Origin: JAHBXC01 sp964350875
GTDB taxonomy: Bacteria > Planctomycetota > Phycisphaerae > Phycisphaerales > UBA1924
Reading direction: 5' to 3'
DNA length: 64,000 bases
Assembly (NCBI GenBank): GCA_964350875.1
Contig: CAYGLT010000002.1
Span: forward strand, 1 to 64,000
In this document: piece by piece, positions 8,652-18,500 of the stretch
Numbering within the stretch: the stretch's first letter is position 1
Layout: each line of letters begins with the position of its first letter
Made by a program: the position numbers and the translations under genes
The notes under the pieces: model-generated
Databases searched by the model: none
Told to the model about the DNA's origin: nothing
The model's input: the letters and a program-made list of their open reading frames with translations, nothing else

Positions 8652-10850
8652 TCAGTTGCAGTCGAGGCCGAAGTTCGCGAGCACGATGTTGAGGTCGGTG
8701 AAGTTCACGATGTCGTCGTCGTTGACATCGCCCGCGAGGCCCATGCCGGACTGACCGAACTGGGCGAGGACCGTGTTGAGGTCGGTGAAGTTCACGATGT
8801 TGTCGCCGTTGGTGTCGCCCGGGCAGTCGACCATGCCCGCGAGAACCTCGAACGAACCGACGAGCGTGTCGCTGCCGTCCGCATTGCTGATCGTGATGCT
8901 TCGCGTCCCGACGGCCGCGGCGCCGTCGATCATGAGCGACAGGCCCGTGACCTCGGTGCCCAGCGCGTTGGGCATCGGCGTGCCGATGACCGTCACGCCC
9001 GAGCCCGAAACCGAGAACTCGCCGGCGCTCGACACATTCTTCAGGTTCACGCCCGTGAAAGTCACCGGGATCGTCGCGCCCTGATCGCCCTCGTCGGGGG
9101 TCACCGAATCGAGCGAGGTGGTGGCCCCATAGACCGTCACGGTCATCGTGCCCGTTCCCACGCTGTTGAAACTGTCGGTGAGACGCAGGGTGACCTCGTA
9201 CACGCCGTTGGACGGGTACATGAAGGTCGGCTGACGAACATCGTTGGTCTCGAACACGCCGTCGCCGTCAAGGTCCCAGTCGTAGCCCGAGGTGAAGATC
9301 GCCGCGGACTGTTGCGTGGCGCGGCTGTTGATATCGCCCAGGAAGAAGCACGACGCGCCCGCTTCGATGCGTTTGTTCACGCCGGGGACGGCCACCGGAG
9401 CGGTGTTCCCGCTGTTGACGCGAACGGTCATGTCGTAGAGTTGCACGATCTGGTTGCCCGCCAGGTTCGGGCCGTTGTCCTTCACGCGGATCGTGTACTG
9501 ACCGGCCGGGAGCGATCCGATCGTGATCGTCTCGGTCGAGCCGGCGGGCGCCGAGGTCGCGTCGGCGATGACCGAGTTGCCCGCGGCGTCGCGCAGTTCC
9601 ACGATCAGATCGCCCGCCTCGCTGGCGCGGATCGTGCCCGTCGAACCGCTGCAACTGAACGACTGCTGACCCGCCGAGTAGATCCCGCCCTGCGGCACGA
9701 CCGAGATCGTTACGGGCTGGGCCGAGTTGATCTCGAAACGGAACCAGTCCTCGTCGCTGTTGTCAAAGCCGCCCGAACCGTTCGTGGACAGGAACAGTTC
9801 CGCGACCGATTGCGTGGTCAGGTCGCCGAGGTTGTGCGCATTGGCGGCCGAGTTGTTGCCCGTGTAACGGTCGCCGTAGTTGCGCTGCGCGCCGCGGATG
9901 TCGTCGATGCGCTGCATGTCCTGATTCGTGAAGATCGCGGGCTCCATGAGTTTGGTGTTATTGCAGGGCACCGTGTGGATGAAGCCCGTGCCGTGCCCGT
10001 GCTCGTGCGCGACCGTGTTGCGGAAGTAGCGGAAGTTGCTCGCCGAACTGTTGAACGCCGAGCCGATGAAGTAGGCGGAGTTGATCGCCATGTCGCCGCC
10101 CGTGATGGGCACGCCCGACGCCGGCGCGGGGAACGCGTTGTACGCGAGCACGCCGTTGGTGCCGCCCAGGTTGTACGCGCCGAAGCGGATGTCGCCGCGC
10201 GTCGGCACGCGGTTCACCGTCTGGTTCTGGGGGACATTGTCGTCCTCGACTTCCTGATAGGTCAGGCCCGAGTAGAACTGCCATCCCGCGAGCGCCTGGC
10301 GCAGCAGTTCGCGGCCGAAGTCGAGCCGGTCCGGGTTGCCCTGACCGATCGAGACCGAGTTGATGAACGACGCCGAGAGGTTGTTCGCGCCCGTGCCCAG
10401 CCCGACGGAACTGATGCCCCACGACACGCCGTCGTCGGGCCACGAGTAGGTGAGGTTCGCGCCGCGCGCCAGCGTACTGGGCTGCGTCGTGCCCTCGCCG
10501 AACCACACGCTCGAGGTCGTCACGAACCGGCCCGGCATCCAGTCCTCGCCGAACGCCGCGGGGAGAAGCCCGAAGTGATCCTCGAGTTCCTGCAATTGCT
10601 CCTTGGAGAGGTTCTCCGCGTAGCACGCGATGGAGAGCCGCGACAGGTTCATCATCGACGCGCTGCGCGGGTCGAGCAGCCAGCCGCTCGCTTCGCCCGA
10701 CTCATCCGCGCGCGTGGGAGCGTCAGCGACGAAACTCGAAGCGAGCGCCGCGGGCGCACCGACGGACAGGCCGCACGCGGCCAACAGCATCGACGCCGCC
10801 AGACCGCGGGCGCCGCGCCCGGCTGAGAACCGAAGTTCACACGTATTCAT
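8652..10850 (-). CDS. Exported metzincin-type zinc protease with PPC, PKD, IPT and dockerin repeats
   Basis: 732 residues. After a signal region (residues 12-38) comes a catalytic domain with VAHEHGHGTGFIH at about 278-290, which fits the metzincin motif HExxHxxGxxH, and KLMEP shortly after as a likely Met-turn. Behind it are a PPC-like domain (EDWFRFEINSAQPVTISV), a PKD domain (YDWDLDGDGVFETND ... VYEVTLRLTDSF), an IPT/TIG-like segment (SVTPDEGDQGATIPVTFTG), and two EF-hand dockerin repeats between cysteines (DCPGD ... GLDCN). It is predicted to act outside the cell on proteins. No propeptide cysteine switch was identified. The start at 10848-10850 has only a weak purine-rich leader. Confidence 0.87.
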   Translation of the reverse strand: MNTCELRFSAGRGARGLAASMLLAACGLSVGAPAALASSFVADAPTRADESGEASGWLLDPRSASMMNLSRLSIACYAENLSKEQLQELEDHFGLLPAAFGEDWMPGRFVTTSSVWFGEGTTQPSTLARGANLTYSWPDDGVSWGISSVGLGTGANNLSASFINSVSIGQGNPDRLDFGRELLRQALAGWQFYSGLTYQEVEDDNVPQNQTVNRVPTRGDIRFGAYNLGGTNGVLAYNAFPAPASGVPITGGDMAINSAYFIGSAFNSSASNFRYFRNTVAHEHGHGTGFIHTVPCNNTKLMEPAIFTNQDMQRIDDIRGAQRNYGDRYTGNNSAANAHNLGDLTTQSVAELFLSTNGSGGFDNSDEDWFRFEINSAQPVTISVVPQGGIYSAGQQSFSCSGSTGTIRASEAGDLIVELRDAAGNSVIADATSAPAGSTETITIGSLPAGQYTIRVKDNGPNLAGNQIVQLYDMTVRVNSGNTAPVAVPGVNKRIEAGASCFFLGDINSRATQQSAAIFTSGYDWDLDGDGVFETNDVRQPTFMYPSNGVYEVTLRLTDSFNSVGTGTMTVTVYGATTSLDSVTPDEGDQGATIPVTFTGVNLKNVSSAGEFSVSGSGVTVIGTPMPNALGTEVTGLSLMIDGAAAVGTRSITISNADGSDTLVGSFEVLAGMVDCPGDTNGDNIVNFTDLNTVLAQFGQSGMGLAGDVNDDDIVNFTDLNIVLANFGLDCN

Positions 10851-11092
10851 CGCGTTGTCTTTCTTTCATTGGTGGGCAGAGCCGCGGCCGAGGGCAGGCC
10901 GCACGCACGCTCCGCTGAGGGGACTCGGGACCTCCGCCGGAGCGGCGCCTTCATGCCGCTCCCGCAGACACAATCTAATCTCTCGCCGCCCGGTCGCCAA
11001 TCCTTTCGGGGGAAATCCCCCGAAAGTTCCACCCTAGCGGGGGGTAGTTCCCGAGAGCGGGCGACCGCAGAGTCCGAATAGCCCCGACCGGC

Positions 11093-12901
11093 TCAGCCCG
11101 CCGCCGCCACCCGATCGACCTCTTCGAGCGTCGTGTGACCCCGGGCCACCTGCTGCCACCCGGATTGGACCAGCGTGGTGAAGTGGCCCTGCTCGATAAT
11201 CCGCTTCATTTCCCCGATGCTGGGTTTGCCCAGAACCACATCGCGGAGTTCGTCGGTGACCTCGAGGATCTCGAAGATCGCACGCCGGCCGCGGTACCCG
11301 GTCCGCAGGCACTTGCCGCACCCTGTGGCCTGGAAGATCTCGCTCTTGCCTTCGAGGAACTTGCCCATCCGCGTCGCCTGACCGGGCGTCACGCGCACCG
11401 ACCGCTTGCAGTTCTCGCACAGCACGCGGACCAGCCGCTGCGCAATGACCAGATCCAGCGAGTTGGCGACCAAGTACGGCTCGATGCCCAGGTCCATCAG
11501 GCGGAAGACCGCGCCGATCGTGTCCTTGCTGTGCACCGTGCTGAACACGACATGCCCGGTCATCGCGGCCTGCATCGCCACGCGCGCGGTTTCCTCGTCG
11601 CGGATCTCGCCCACGAGGATCACATCCGGGTCCTGACGCAGCACGCTCCGCAGGATCGAGCCGAAGGTCGACCCCGTCCCGATGTCCAGCGGGATCTGCG
11701 TCACCCGGTCGAGTTGGTACTCCACCGGGTCCTCGATCGTGATCACATTCCGGCGGTCCCGGTCGATGTCGCGCAGCGCGTTGTACAGGGTCGTCGTCTT
11801 GCCCGACCCCGTCGGCCCGCACGCGAGCAGCAGGCCCGAGTCCTGCCGGCAGACCTTCTTGACCCGCTCGTGCATGTACGGCGGGAGGTGCAGTTCGTCC
11901 AGCGAATGGGGGGCGTCGCGCGAATCGAGCACGCGGATCACGAGTTTCTGCCCGTGCACGCTGGGCGTCAGACTCGCGCGGTAATCGACCCGCCGATCGG
12001 GGAACCGCGCCGCAAAGTGCCCGTCGTGCACCGCGTCGCGTCCCGCAGAACGCATGTGGCACGCGGCCTTCACCACGCCGATCGCCAACTCGCCGATCTG
12101 CGGCGGGAGGTTCACCACATTGATCATCTGCCCGTCAACGCGGAAACGCACCGACGCCGACTCGCCCTTCGGCTCGAGGTGCAGGTCCGTCGCCCGGGCC
12201 TTGCTCGCGGCCTGGAGCAGCAGACGGATCGCCAGCGAGCCGCCCGTGTCGCCCGCCAGGGCTTCAGAGCCCTTGCCGCGCGCGTCGATCAGCGCCACGC
12301 GTTCCAGTCCGGTCAGCCCCTCGGGCGACACCGTCTCAATGAGTTTCACGAGTTCTCGGGTCCACGCGGGGCCGCCGCCCGACGACAGCATCGCCGCGGT
12401 CGGTTCCGATCCCGAGGAGTCGGCCCCGTCTCGTTCCGCGCGCGGCGACTTGCGCATCGGGCGGGTCCTCGGACCCTCCTCGACGGCCTGTCTGCGGCGT
12501 CTCTCCGTCGGCGCCCCGTTGTCGGGTTTCGCACGCCCCGCGGGGCCCTGCGTCTCGTCCAGCGAGCCGTCGATCGTGCTCGCCGCCTCCATCACGAAGA
12601 CATGCCGCCCGATCTGCACACGGTCGCCCGGGCGAAGGGGCCGGTCCTCGATCGCCGCGTCGTTCACTCGCGTCCCGTTGCGCGAGCCCAGATCGCGGAC
12701 CCGCCAGTTCCCCGAGGTGTCCGGCTCGATCGTGCAATGGAAGCGGCTGGCCAGTTCGTCACGGATCGGGATGTCGTTGTCCGGGTGGCGGCCGATCGTG
12801 ATGGCTTTGGACGCCAGCCGCACACGCTGCGCCAGCGAGCCACCTGCGTCAAAAACGGCCAGTTCGTTCCTCGACATTCCGATCAGACCCCCTTGTGGCA
12901 T
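11093..12901 (-). CDS. FHA domain fused to GspE/PilB-type secretion ATPase
   Basis: 602 residues. Residues about 15-100 form an FHA phosphothreonine-binding domain (ITIGRHPDNDIPIRDELASR, DLGSRNGTRVND, GDRVQIG). A charged linker follows to about 170. The rest is a type II secretion/type IV pilus ATPase: Walker A GPTGSGKTTT (about 361-370), Asp box and Walker B region ILVGEIRDEETA (about 425-436), and the zinc cysteines CENCK and CGKCLRTGYRGR (about 494 and 527). Such ATPases power pseudopilus or pilus assembly at the inner membrane. Both this ATG (GGGGAG upstream) and an ATG at 12877 (MSRNELAVFD, GGGGG upstream) are plausible starts. No other secretion genes are nearby. Confidence 0.9.
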   Translation of the reverse strand: MPQGGLIGMSRNELAVFDAGGSLAQRVRLASKAITIGRHPDNDIPIRDELASRFHCTIEPDTSGNWRVRDLGSRNGTRVNDAAIEDRPLRPGDRVQIGRHVFVMEAASTIDGSLDETQGPAGRAKPDNGAPTERRRRQAVEEGPRTRPMRKSPRAERDGADSSGSEPTAAMLSSGGGPAWTRELVKLIETVSPEGLTGLERVALIDARGKGSEALAGDTGGSLAIRLLLQAASKARATDLHLEPKGESASVRFRVDGQMINVVNLPPQIGELAIGVVKAACHMRSAGRDAVHDGHFAARFPDRRVDYRASLTPSVHGQKLVIRVLDSRDAPHSLDELHLPPYMHERVKKVCRQDSGLLLACGPTGSGKTTTLYNALRDIDRDRRNVITIEDPVEYQLDRVTQIPLDIGTGSTFGSILRSVLRQDPDVILVGEIRDEETARVAMQAAMTGHVVFSTVHSKDTIGAVFRLMDLGIEPYLVANSLDLVIAQRLVRVLCENCKRSVRVTPGQATRMGKFLEGKSEIFQATGCGKCLRTGYRGRRAIFEILEVTDELRDVVLGKPSIGEMKRIIEQGHFTTLVQSGWQQVARGHTTLEEVDRVAAAG

Positions 12902-13094
12902 CTGTCACTCTCCCCGGAAAGGGCTTGCCAATCGCCGACAAGGGCGATCCGTACTGCAGACTACCAATACGCCGCCCGCGGTCAAGAAGTTGGCCCGGAC
13001 CCGGAAATCACCCGCATCCGGGGTTCGGGCACTATTATTCTGCCCGGCGGGCCCTCAGCCCGCCTCACCATTCGCACTCAATGGAGTACAACCC

Positions 13095-13700
13095 ATGCGT
13101 CTCTTGTCCGCCGTCGTCGTCATGGCCGCCGCCGCCCTCACCACCCTCCAGGCCGGCTGCGCCTCTGCCCCCGAACTTCCGCCCCAGGCACGCACGGGCC
13201 TGACCGACATCTCCTCCTCCCTCGCCAACGCGGGCAAGAGCCTCGATTCCGTCGTCGACTCGCTCCGCAAACTCGACGGCATGCGCGGCGACGCCTCCGC
13301 CCTCATCAACGACTACACCCGTAACCTCGCCGCCCTCGAGCGCACCGTCGAGTCCACCCGCGCCCGCCTCTCCACCGTCCGCGGCCCGGAGAGTTTCTTC
13401 GAGGCGTGGAAGAAGGACATCGACTCCATCAACGACACCCAACTCCGCCGCGAGGGTGAAGACCGCTACGAGGTCGCCCGCCGCGCCCTCGACTCGGTGA
13501 ACGACAGCATCGACTCGCTCCGCGACTCGTTCGCCCCGATGTACGAGGACATGCAGGACCTCGCCACCTTCCTCAAGAACGACCCGACTGTCTCGGGCAT
13601 CGAGAGCGCGGGCGAAACCATCCGCCGCATCCTCGGCCAGCAGCGCACCGTCACCAGCAAACTCAACGCGGTCCAGAACTCGATCAAGGCCATGCTCTGA
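13095..13700 (+). CDS. DUF2959-like lipoprotein
   Basis: 201 residues. The signal peptide ends in a lipobox LQAGCAS (cysteine about residue 21). The mature protein is almost entirely helical with heptad-like spacing (SLDSVVDSLRKL, LAALERTVESTRARL, ALDSVNDSIDSLRDSF, DMQDLATFLKND), which fits the coiled-coil DUF2959 lipoproteins in length and layout; no function is known for that family. ATG at 13095 is followed by the hydrophobic stretch directly. It stands alone, with a terminator behind it. Confidence 0.72.
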   Translation: MRLLSAVVVMAAAALTTLQAGCASAPELPPQARTGLTDISSSLANAGKSLDSVVDSLRKLDGMRGDASALINDYTRNLAALERTVESTRARLSTVRGPESFFEAWKKDIDSINDTQLRREGEDRYEVARRALDSVNDSIDSLRDSFAPMYEDMQDLATFLKNDPTVSGIESAGETIRRILGQQRTVTSKLNAVQNSIKAML

Positions 13701-13729
13701 TCGCGAATCACAACCGATAATCCCACGGC

Positions 13730-13755
13730 GCCCGGTCGCAAGGCCGGGCGTTTTC
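13730..13755 (+). terminator. Rho-independent terminator
   Basis: CGCCCGG (13730-13736) pairs with CCGGGCG (13745-13751), then TTTT. It ends exactly where the convergent PPK2 gene stops at 13755, so the two transcripts meet here. Confidence 0.75.
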
Positions 13756-14675
13756 TATTCCCCTTCGGCCTCGAGCGCGACCCGCGCCTCGTCGAGCCTC
13801 GCCGTCTGCGCCTCGTCTACTTTCGGGTACTCGAGATCCAGCGACTGGATCGCGCGCGTCAGCACCGCCGCCACCAGCGCCCGCGCGATGAACTTCTGAT
13901 CAGCCGGGATCACCCACCAAGGCGCCCACTCGGTGCTCGTCGCCGAGAGCGCCTCCTCGTACGCGTCCTGGTACTCGCCCCAATACTGACGCTCCGCGAG
14001 GTCGCTCAGCGAGAACTTCCACCGCTTGTCCGGCTCGTTCAACCGAGACAGCAGCCGCTTGCGCTGCTCACCCTTCGAGAGGTGCAGGAAGAACTTGAGC
14101 ACAACCGTCCCGTTGCGCGTCAGGTGCCGCTCGAAGTTATTGATGTCGTCGTACCGATCGTTCCAGAACTTCTTGCCCCGTTTGCCCTCGGGAAGGTTGG
14201 CCTTCTCCAGCAACTCCGGGTGCACCTTGGTGACCAGCACATCCTCGTAGTGCGACCTGTTGAACACGACGATCTTGCCCCGCTCGGGCGTCCTGCGCAT
14301 CTGGCGCCACAGGAAGGTGTGGTCCAGTTCCTCGGGAGACGGCGCCTTGAACGCGCGCACATCGCACCCCTGAGGGTTCACGCCCGACATCACATGCTTG
14401 ATCGTCCCGTCCTTGCCCGCGGCGTCCATCGCCTGAAGCACCACCAGCACCGCGTGCGTGTCGCTCGCCCACAGCAACTCCTGCGCATCCGCGAGTTCCT
14501 TCAGGTTCCGCTCGAGGAACGCCGCCGCCTTCGACTTTTTCTCTTCCTTCGAGAGATCGTCGAGTTCGGGAAGCCCGGTCCACTCCGTCTTGAACCGCTT
14601 CAGTTTCACCTCGCTGCCCGGCTCGACGCGGAACAGCGGCCGCGCGACCTTCTCGAGTTCCCGCGCATCCATCAT
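13755..14675 (-). CDS. Polyphosphate kinase 2 family protein
   Basis: 306 residues. PPK2 enzymes move phosphate between polyphosphate and nucleotides. Walker A is VLQAMDAAGKDGTIKHVMSG, the Walker B/DR-type region is VFNRSHYEDVLVTKVH, and the lid is FFLHLSKGEQRKRLLSRL; YWGEYQDAYEEAL and APWWVIPADQKFIARALVA are the usual C-terminal motifs. The single-domain length suggests class I or III; whether it favours ADP or AMP cannot be decided. The start at 14673-14675 (MMDARELEK) has AAGGAGG seven bases upstream, better than an upstream ATG at 14717. Confidence 0.92.
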   Translation of the reverse strand: MMDARELEKVARPLFRVEPGSEVKLKRFKTEWTGLPELDDLSKEEKKSKAAAFLERNLKELADAQELLWASDTHAVLVVLQAMDAAGKDGTIKHVMSGVNPQGCDVRAFKAPSPEELDHTFLWRQMRRTPERGKIVVFNRSHYEDVLVTKVHPELLEKANLPEGKRGKKFWNDRYDDINNFERHLTRNGTVVLKFFLHLSKGEQRKRLLSRLNEPDKRWKFSLSDLAERQYWGEYQDAYEEALSATSTEWAPWWVIPADQKFIARALVAAVLTRAIQSLDLEYPKVDEAQTARLDEARVALEAEGE

Positions 14676-14700
14676 CGCTGCGCCTCCTTCTCGCGGGTTC

Positions 14701-15444
14701 TCAACGCTGGGAATCACGCGGCACGAAGTCGGTGTTCTCGACCACCACGCGCACGCTCTTCGCCGGCGCCAGGAGTTCAGACTCTTTGATATACATCGTG
14801 CGGTCGTCGAACTGGCCGACGGTCACATTCAGCGTGATCGGTTCGGGGTTCTCGCGCATCGTCGTGGCGACCGACATCCCGATGATGGTGTTGCTGCTCG
14901 GATCGATCTCCACCGAGAGCAGATCGCCGCCCGCGAGGTAGTCGTGGAAGTCGAGCGCCACGCGCTTCCCGGGAGTGAGCACGCGCTCCTTCGCCTTGCC
15001 CGCCTTCCTGCACCGGTCGATGAGCGCGGGGTTCGGGGGCAGGTACTGCTCCACGATCCGATGCGCGTCCGCGATCGACTCCGCCATCCGCTGGCGCTCC
15101 ATCGATTCGACGGATTCCTGCGCGTCGGACTCTCTCCCGTGTTCGCTCGGGGATTCCGAGATCGGCGCCTTCACCAGTTCGCCGTCCTCGCCGTAGTAGC
15201 AGCGCACGACCTGCGTGTGCTTCTTCTGATCCTTCACGAACACCGTGGTGGTCTGCGTCCACTCCTTGGCGTGGAGCGATCTCTCGGAGGCGGCGACCGA
15301 CTTCTTGATCGCCGCGATGCTCGCGTCGAGCGAGCCCGAAGCGGACGGCTGCGCCAACGCGACCGAGGGGGAGAGAATCACCGCCGCTGACGCGCTGAGC
15401 AGCGTGCCGGCGAGCAGAGAACGGGCGAACAGACGCGTCTTCAT
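14701..15444 (-). CDS. Secreted protein of unknown function
   Basis: 247 residues. A signal peptide is clear (residues 1-31, ending SVALAQP). The mature part carries HTQVVRCYYGEDGELVKAPI, an acidic, methionine-rich helix (ESMERQRMAESIADAH), and a C-terminal beta domain ending with TDFVPRD. I do not recognise a family; the layout resembles periplasmic lipid- or peptide-binding proteins with a LolA-like flavour, but there is no motif to prove this. It lies 25 bases downstream of the PPK2 start on the same strand and may be co-transcribed with it. Confidence 0.6.
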   Translation of the reverse strand: MKTRLFARSLLAGTLLSASAAVILSPSVALAQPSASGSLDASIAAIKKSVAASERSLHAKEWTQTTTVFVKDQKKHTQVVRCYYGEDGELVKAPISESPSEHGRESDAQESVESMERQRMAESIADAHRIVEQYLPPNPALIDRCRKAGKAKERVLTPGKRVALDFHDYLAGGDLLSVEIDPSSNTIIGMSVATTMRENPEPITLNVTVGQFDDRTMYIKESELLAPAKSVRVVVENTDFVPRDSQR

Positions 15445-15533
15445 GGTGGTTTGCCTTGCGGGGTGGCGGTGCGAAATCGAACCGGGAGCGATCGCGATGA
15501 TACACGCCGACCTGACTCGCTCACAAGAACAAT

Positions 15534-18500
15534 TCAGTGAGCCGGCGCGGCGGCGCTCTCGGCGTTGGGCGACTTCGGAGGGCCGAGCAGCAATTCGGTG
15601 AACCACTGAACGAGCACATACAGCACCGGCGTGAACACCAGCCCGAGCATCGTGTTGCCCAGCATCCCGAAGAACACCGCCGTGCCGATCGCCTGGCGGC
15701 TCGCGGCGCCGGCGCCCGTCGCGATCATCAGCGGCAGGACGCCCAGGATGAACGCGAACGCCGTCATGAGGATCGGACGCAGACGCAGCCGCGACGCCTC
15801 GACCGCCGATTCGACCACGCTCTTGCCCTCGAGCCTGTACGCGCGCGCGAACTCGACGATGAGGATCGCGTTCTTGGCGCCAAGGCCGACGAGCAGCACG
15901 AGGCCGACCTGCGTGTAGATGTTGTTGTCCATGCCGCGCAGCATCAGCCCGAGCATCGCGCCCAGCACCGCCAGCGGGATCGACAGCACCACCGCGAGCG
16001 GGGTGAACCAACTCTCGTACAGCGCGCACAGGATCAGGTACACGATCACCAGCGCCATGCCGAACACGATGATCGCCTGCCCGCCGACCTGCTTTTCCTG
16101 GAACGACAGCGCGGTCCACTCGGTCGTCATGCCCGGGGGCAGGACCTGCGCCGACATGTCGTCCATGATCGTCAGCGCCTCGCCCGAAGACACGCCCTGC
16201 GCCGGCTGGCCCTGCACCACGGCCGCGGGGTACAGGTTGTAGCGCACCACGCGGTCCGGGCCGATCGTCTCCTCGACCGTCACGAACGCGCCGAGCGGGG
16301 CCATCGCGCCGTCGGGCTTGCGCACTTCCAGCGAGAGGATGTCGCGCGGGTTCGAGCGGAACATGCTGTCCGCCGACACATTCACCTGCCATGTGCGCCC
16401 GAACAGGTTGAAGTCGTTCACATACGCCGACCCGAGGTACCCCGACATCGTCGAGAAGACATCCTCGAGGGGGATCCCCAGTTTCTTGACGCGCTCGCGG
16501 TCCACATCGACATACAACTGCGCCACGCCCGAGCGGTACGCGCTGTTCACGCCCGTGAGTTTGCTCTGCGCGTTCCCGTTGGCGACCAGCGTCTGCACGA
16601 CCTCCTGCATCGCCATGCGCCCCGCCCCGGCGCGGTCCTGCACGCGGAGGTCGAAGCCCGTCGCGTTGCCCACGCCGTCAACGGCGGGCAGCGAGTACAC
16701 GATCACCAGGCCGTCCTGCACGCTCGCCGAGCGGGCGCGGATGTCCGCCATGATCGTGTCGAAGTCGCGCCCCTTGGGCAGACGCACCGACCAGTCCTCA
16801 AGCCCCGCGAAGAACATCGCGTAGTTCGACCCGTTCTGGTTGATGAACGAGTAGCCCGGGAGCACCGTGTAGTTCTCGATGCCGTCCACCTGGCTCAGGA
16901 TCTTCTCGACCTTCTTCGCCGCCTCCAGCGTGCGCTCCTGCGACGCCGAGTCGGGCAGCCAGATCTCGACCAGCACGAGCCCGCGGTCCTCGTTGGGCAC
17001 GAACCCGGTGGGCACGAGCGTGAAGGTCAGGACCGTCAGCGCCATGCTCGCGGCGAACGCGATGGCCGTGAAGGTGATCACCGCCTTGTGCACGAGGAAG
17101 CGGATCAGCCTCGCGTACGCGCTCGACACCGCGTCGAAGGTCTTGTCGAAGGTGCGCACCACCCAGTTGCGCTTCGCGTTCGGATCGTGCGTCTTGAGGA
17201 TCAGCCCGCACAGCGCCGGGCTGAGTGTCAGGGCGGCCAGCATGCTGATCGCCGTGCTCACCGCGATCGTCAGCGCGAACTGGCGGAACAACTGGCCGCT
17301 GATGCCCGGCAGGAACGACGCGGGCACGAACACCGCCATCAGCACCAGCGACATGCTGAACACCGGGCCGACGACTTCCTTCATCGCCTTTTCGGTCGCC
17401 GCGCGCGGCGGGAGGTGCTCCTCGCGCATCACACGCTCGACATTCTCGACCACCACGATCGCGTCGTCCACGACGATGCCGATCGCCAGCACCAGCCCGA
17501 AGAGCACCGGCATGTTGACCGAGAACCCGAACAGGTTGGCGAAGAAGAAGGTGCCGATGATCGACACCGGGATCGCCACCATCGGGATGATCGACGCGCG
17601 CAGGCTCCCGAGGAACAGGATCACCACGAGCAGCACGAGCACCAGCGCCTCGACGAAGGTGTGGTACACGCCCTCGATCGCCGAGACCACGAACTCGGCG
17701 GTGTTGTAGATCGTGCTGAACTCGAGCCCCGCCGGGAGCGAGTGCTCCTTCGACTCGAGCAGTTTCTCGACCGCTTCGGAGACCTGCACCGCGTTCCCGC
17801 CCGGCGCTTGGTAGACGATCATCACCGCCGCCGGCACGCCGTTCGACCGAGCCAGCACGTCGTACGACTTGCTCCCCAGTTCCACCCGGGCCACATCGCG
17901 CACGCGCGTCAGTTTGTCGCCCTCGGCGCGGACGATCACATCCTCGAACTGCTCGACATCGTCGAGGCGGCCCAGCGTCGAGATCGCGTACTGGTACGCC
18001 AGCCCCTGGGGCGCCGGCGCCTGGCCGATCACGCCCGCGGCGACCTGCACATTCTGCTCGCGCAGAGCGCCGATCACATCCATCGTCGTGAGGTTGCGCG
18101 CCTTCAGCCGCTCGGGATCGAGCCAGATGCGCATCCCGTAGTCCTTGATCGGGAACACGGTCGCGTCGCCCACGCCCTCGATGCGCTTCACCTCGTCGAC
18201 CATGTTGATGGTCATGTAGTTCGCGAGGAACAGGTCGTCGAACTCCTCGACCGCCTCGGGCGTCGCCGGCGCGAGCGAGAACACCGTGATAACGGTGGAC
18301 GAGACCTTGTCCGTCGTCACGCCGTTGCGCCGGACCTCTTCCGGCAGTTTCGGTTCCGCGATCGAGACGCGGTTCTGCACCAGCACCGACGCGACATCGA
18401 CATCCGTCCCCAGTTCGAAGGTCACCTTCAGCGTGTACGAGCCGTCGCTCGCCGAGGTGCTCTCCATGTAGATCATGCCCGGGACGCCGTTCACCTCCTG

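Noticed and set aside
8607..10826. A 739-codon open frame on the plus strand opposite the metzincin gene
   Set aside because: Same effect of GC-rich antisense frames. The minus strand shows signal peptide, HExxH motif and dockerin repeats.
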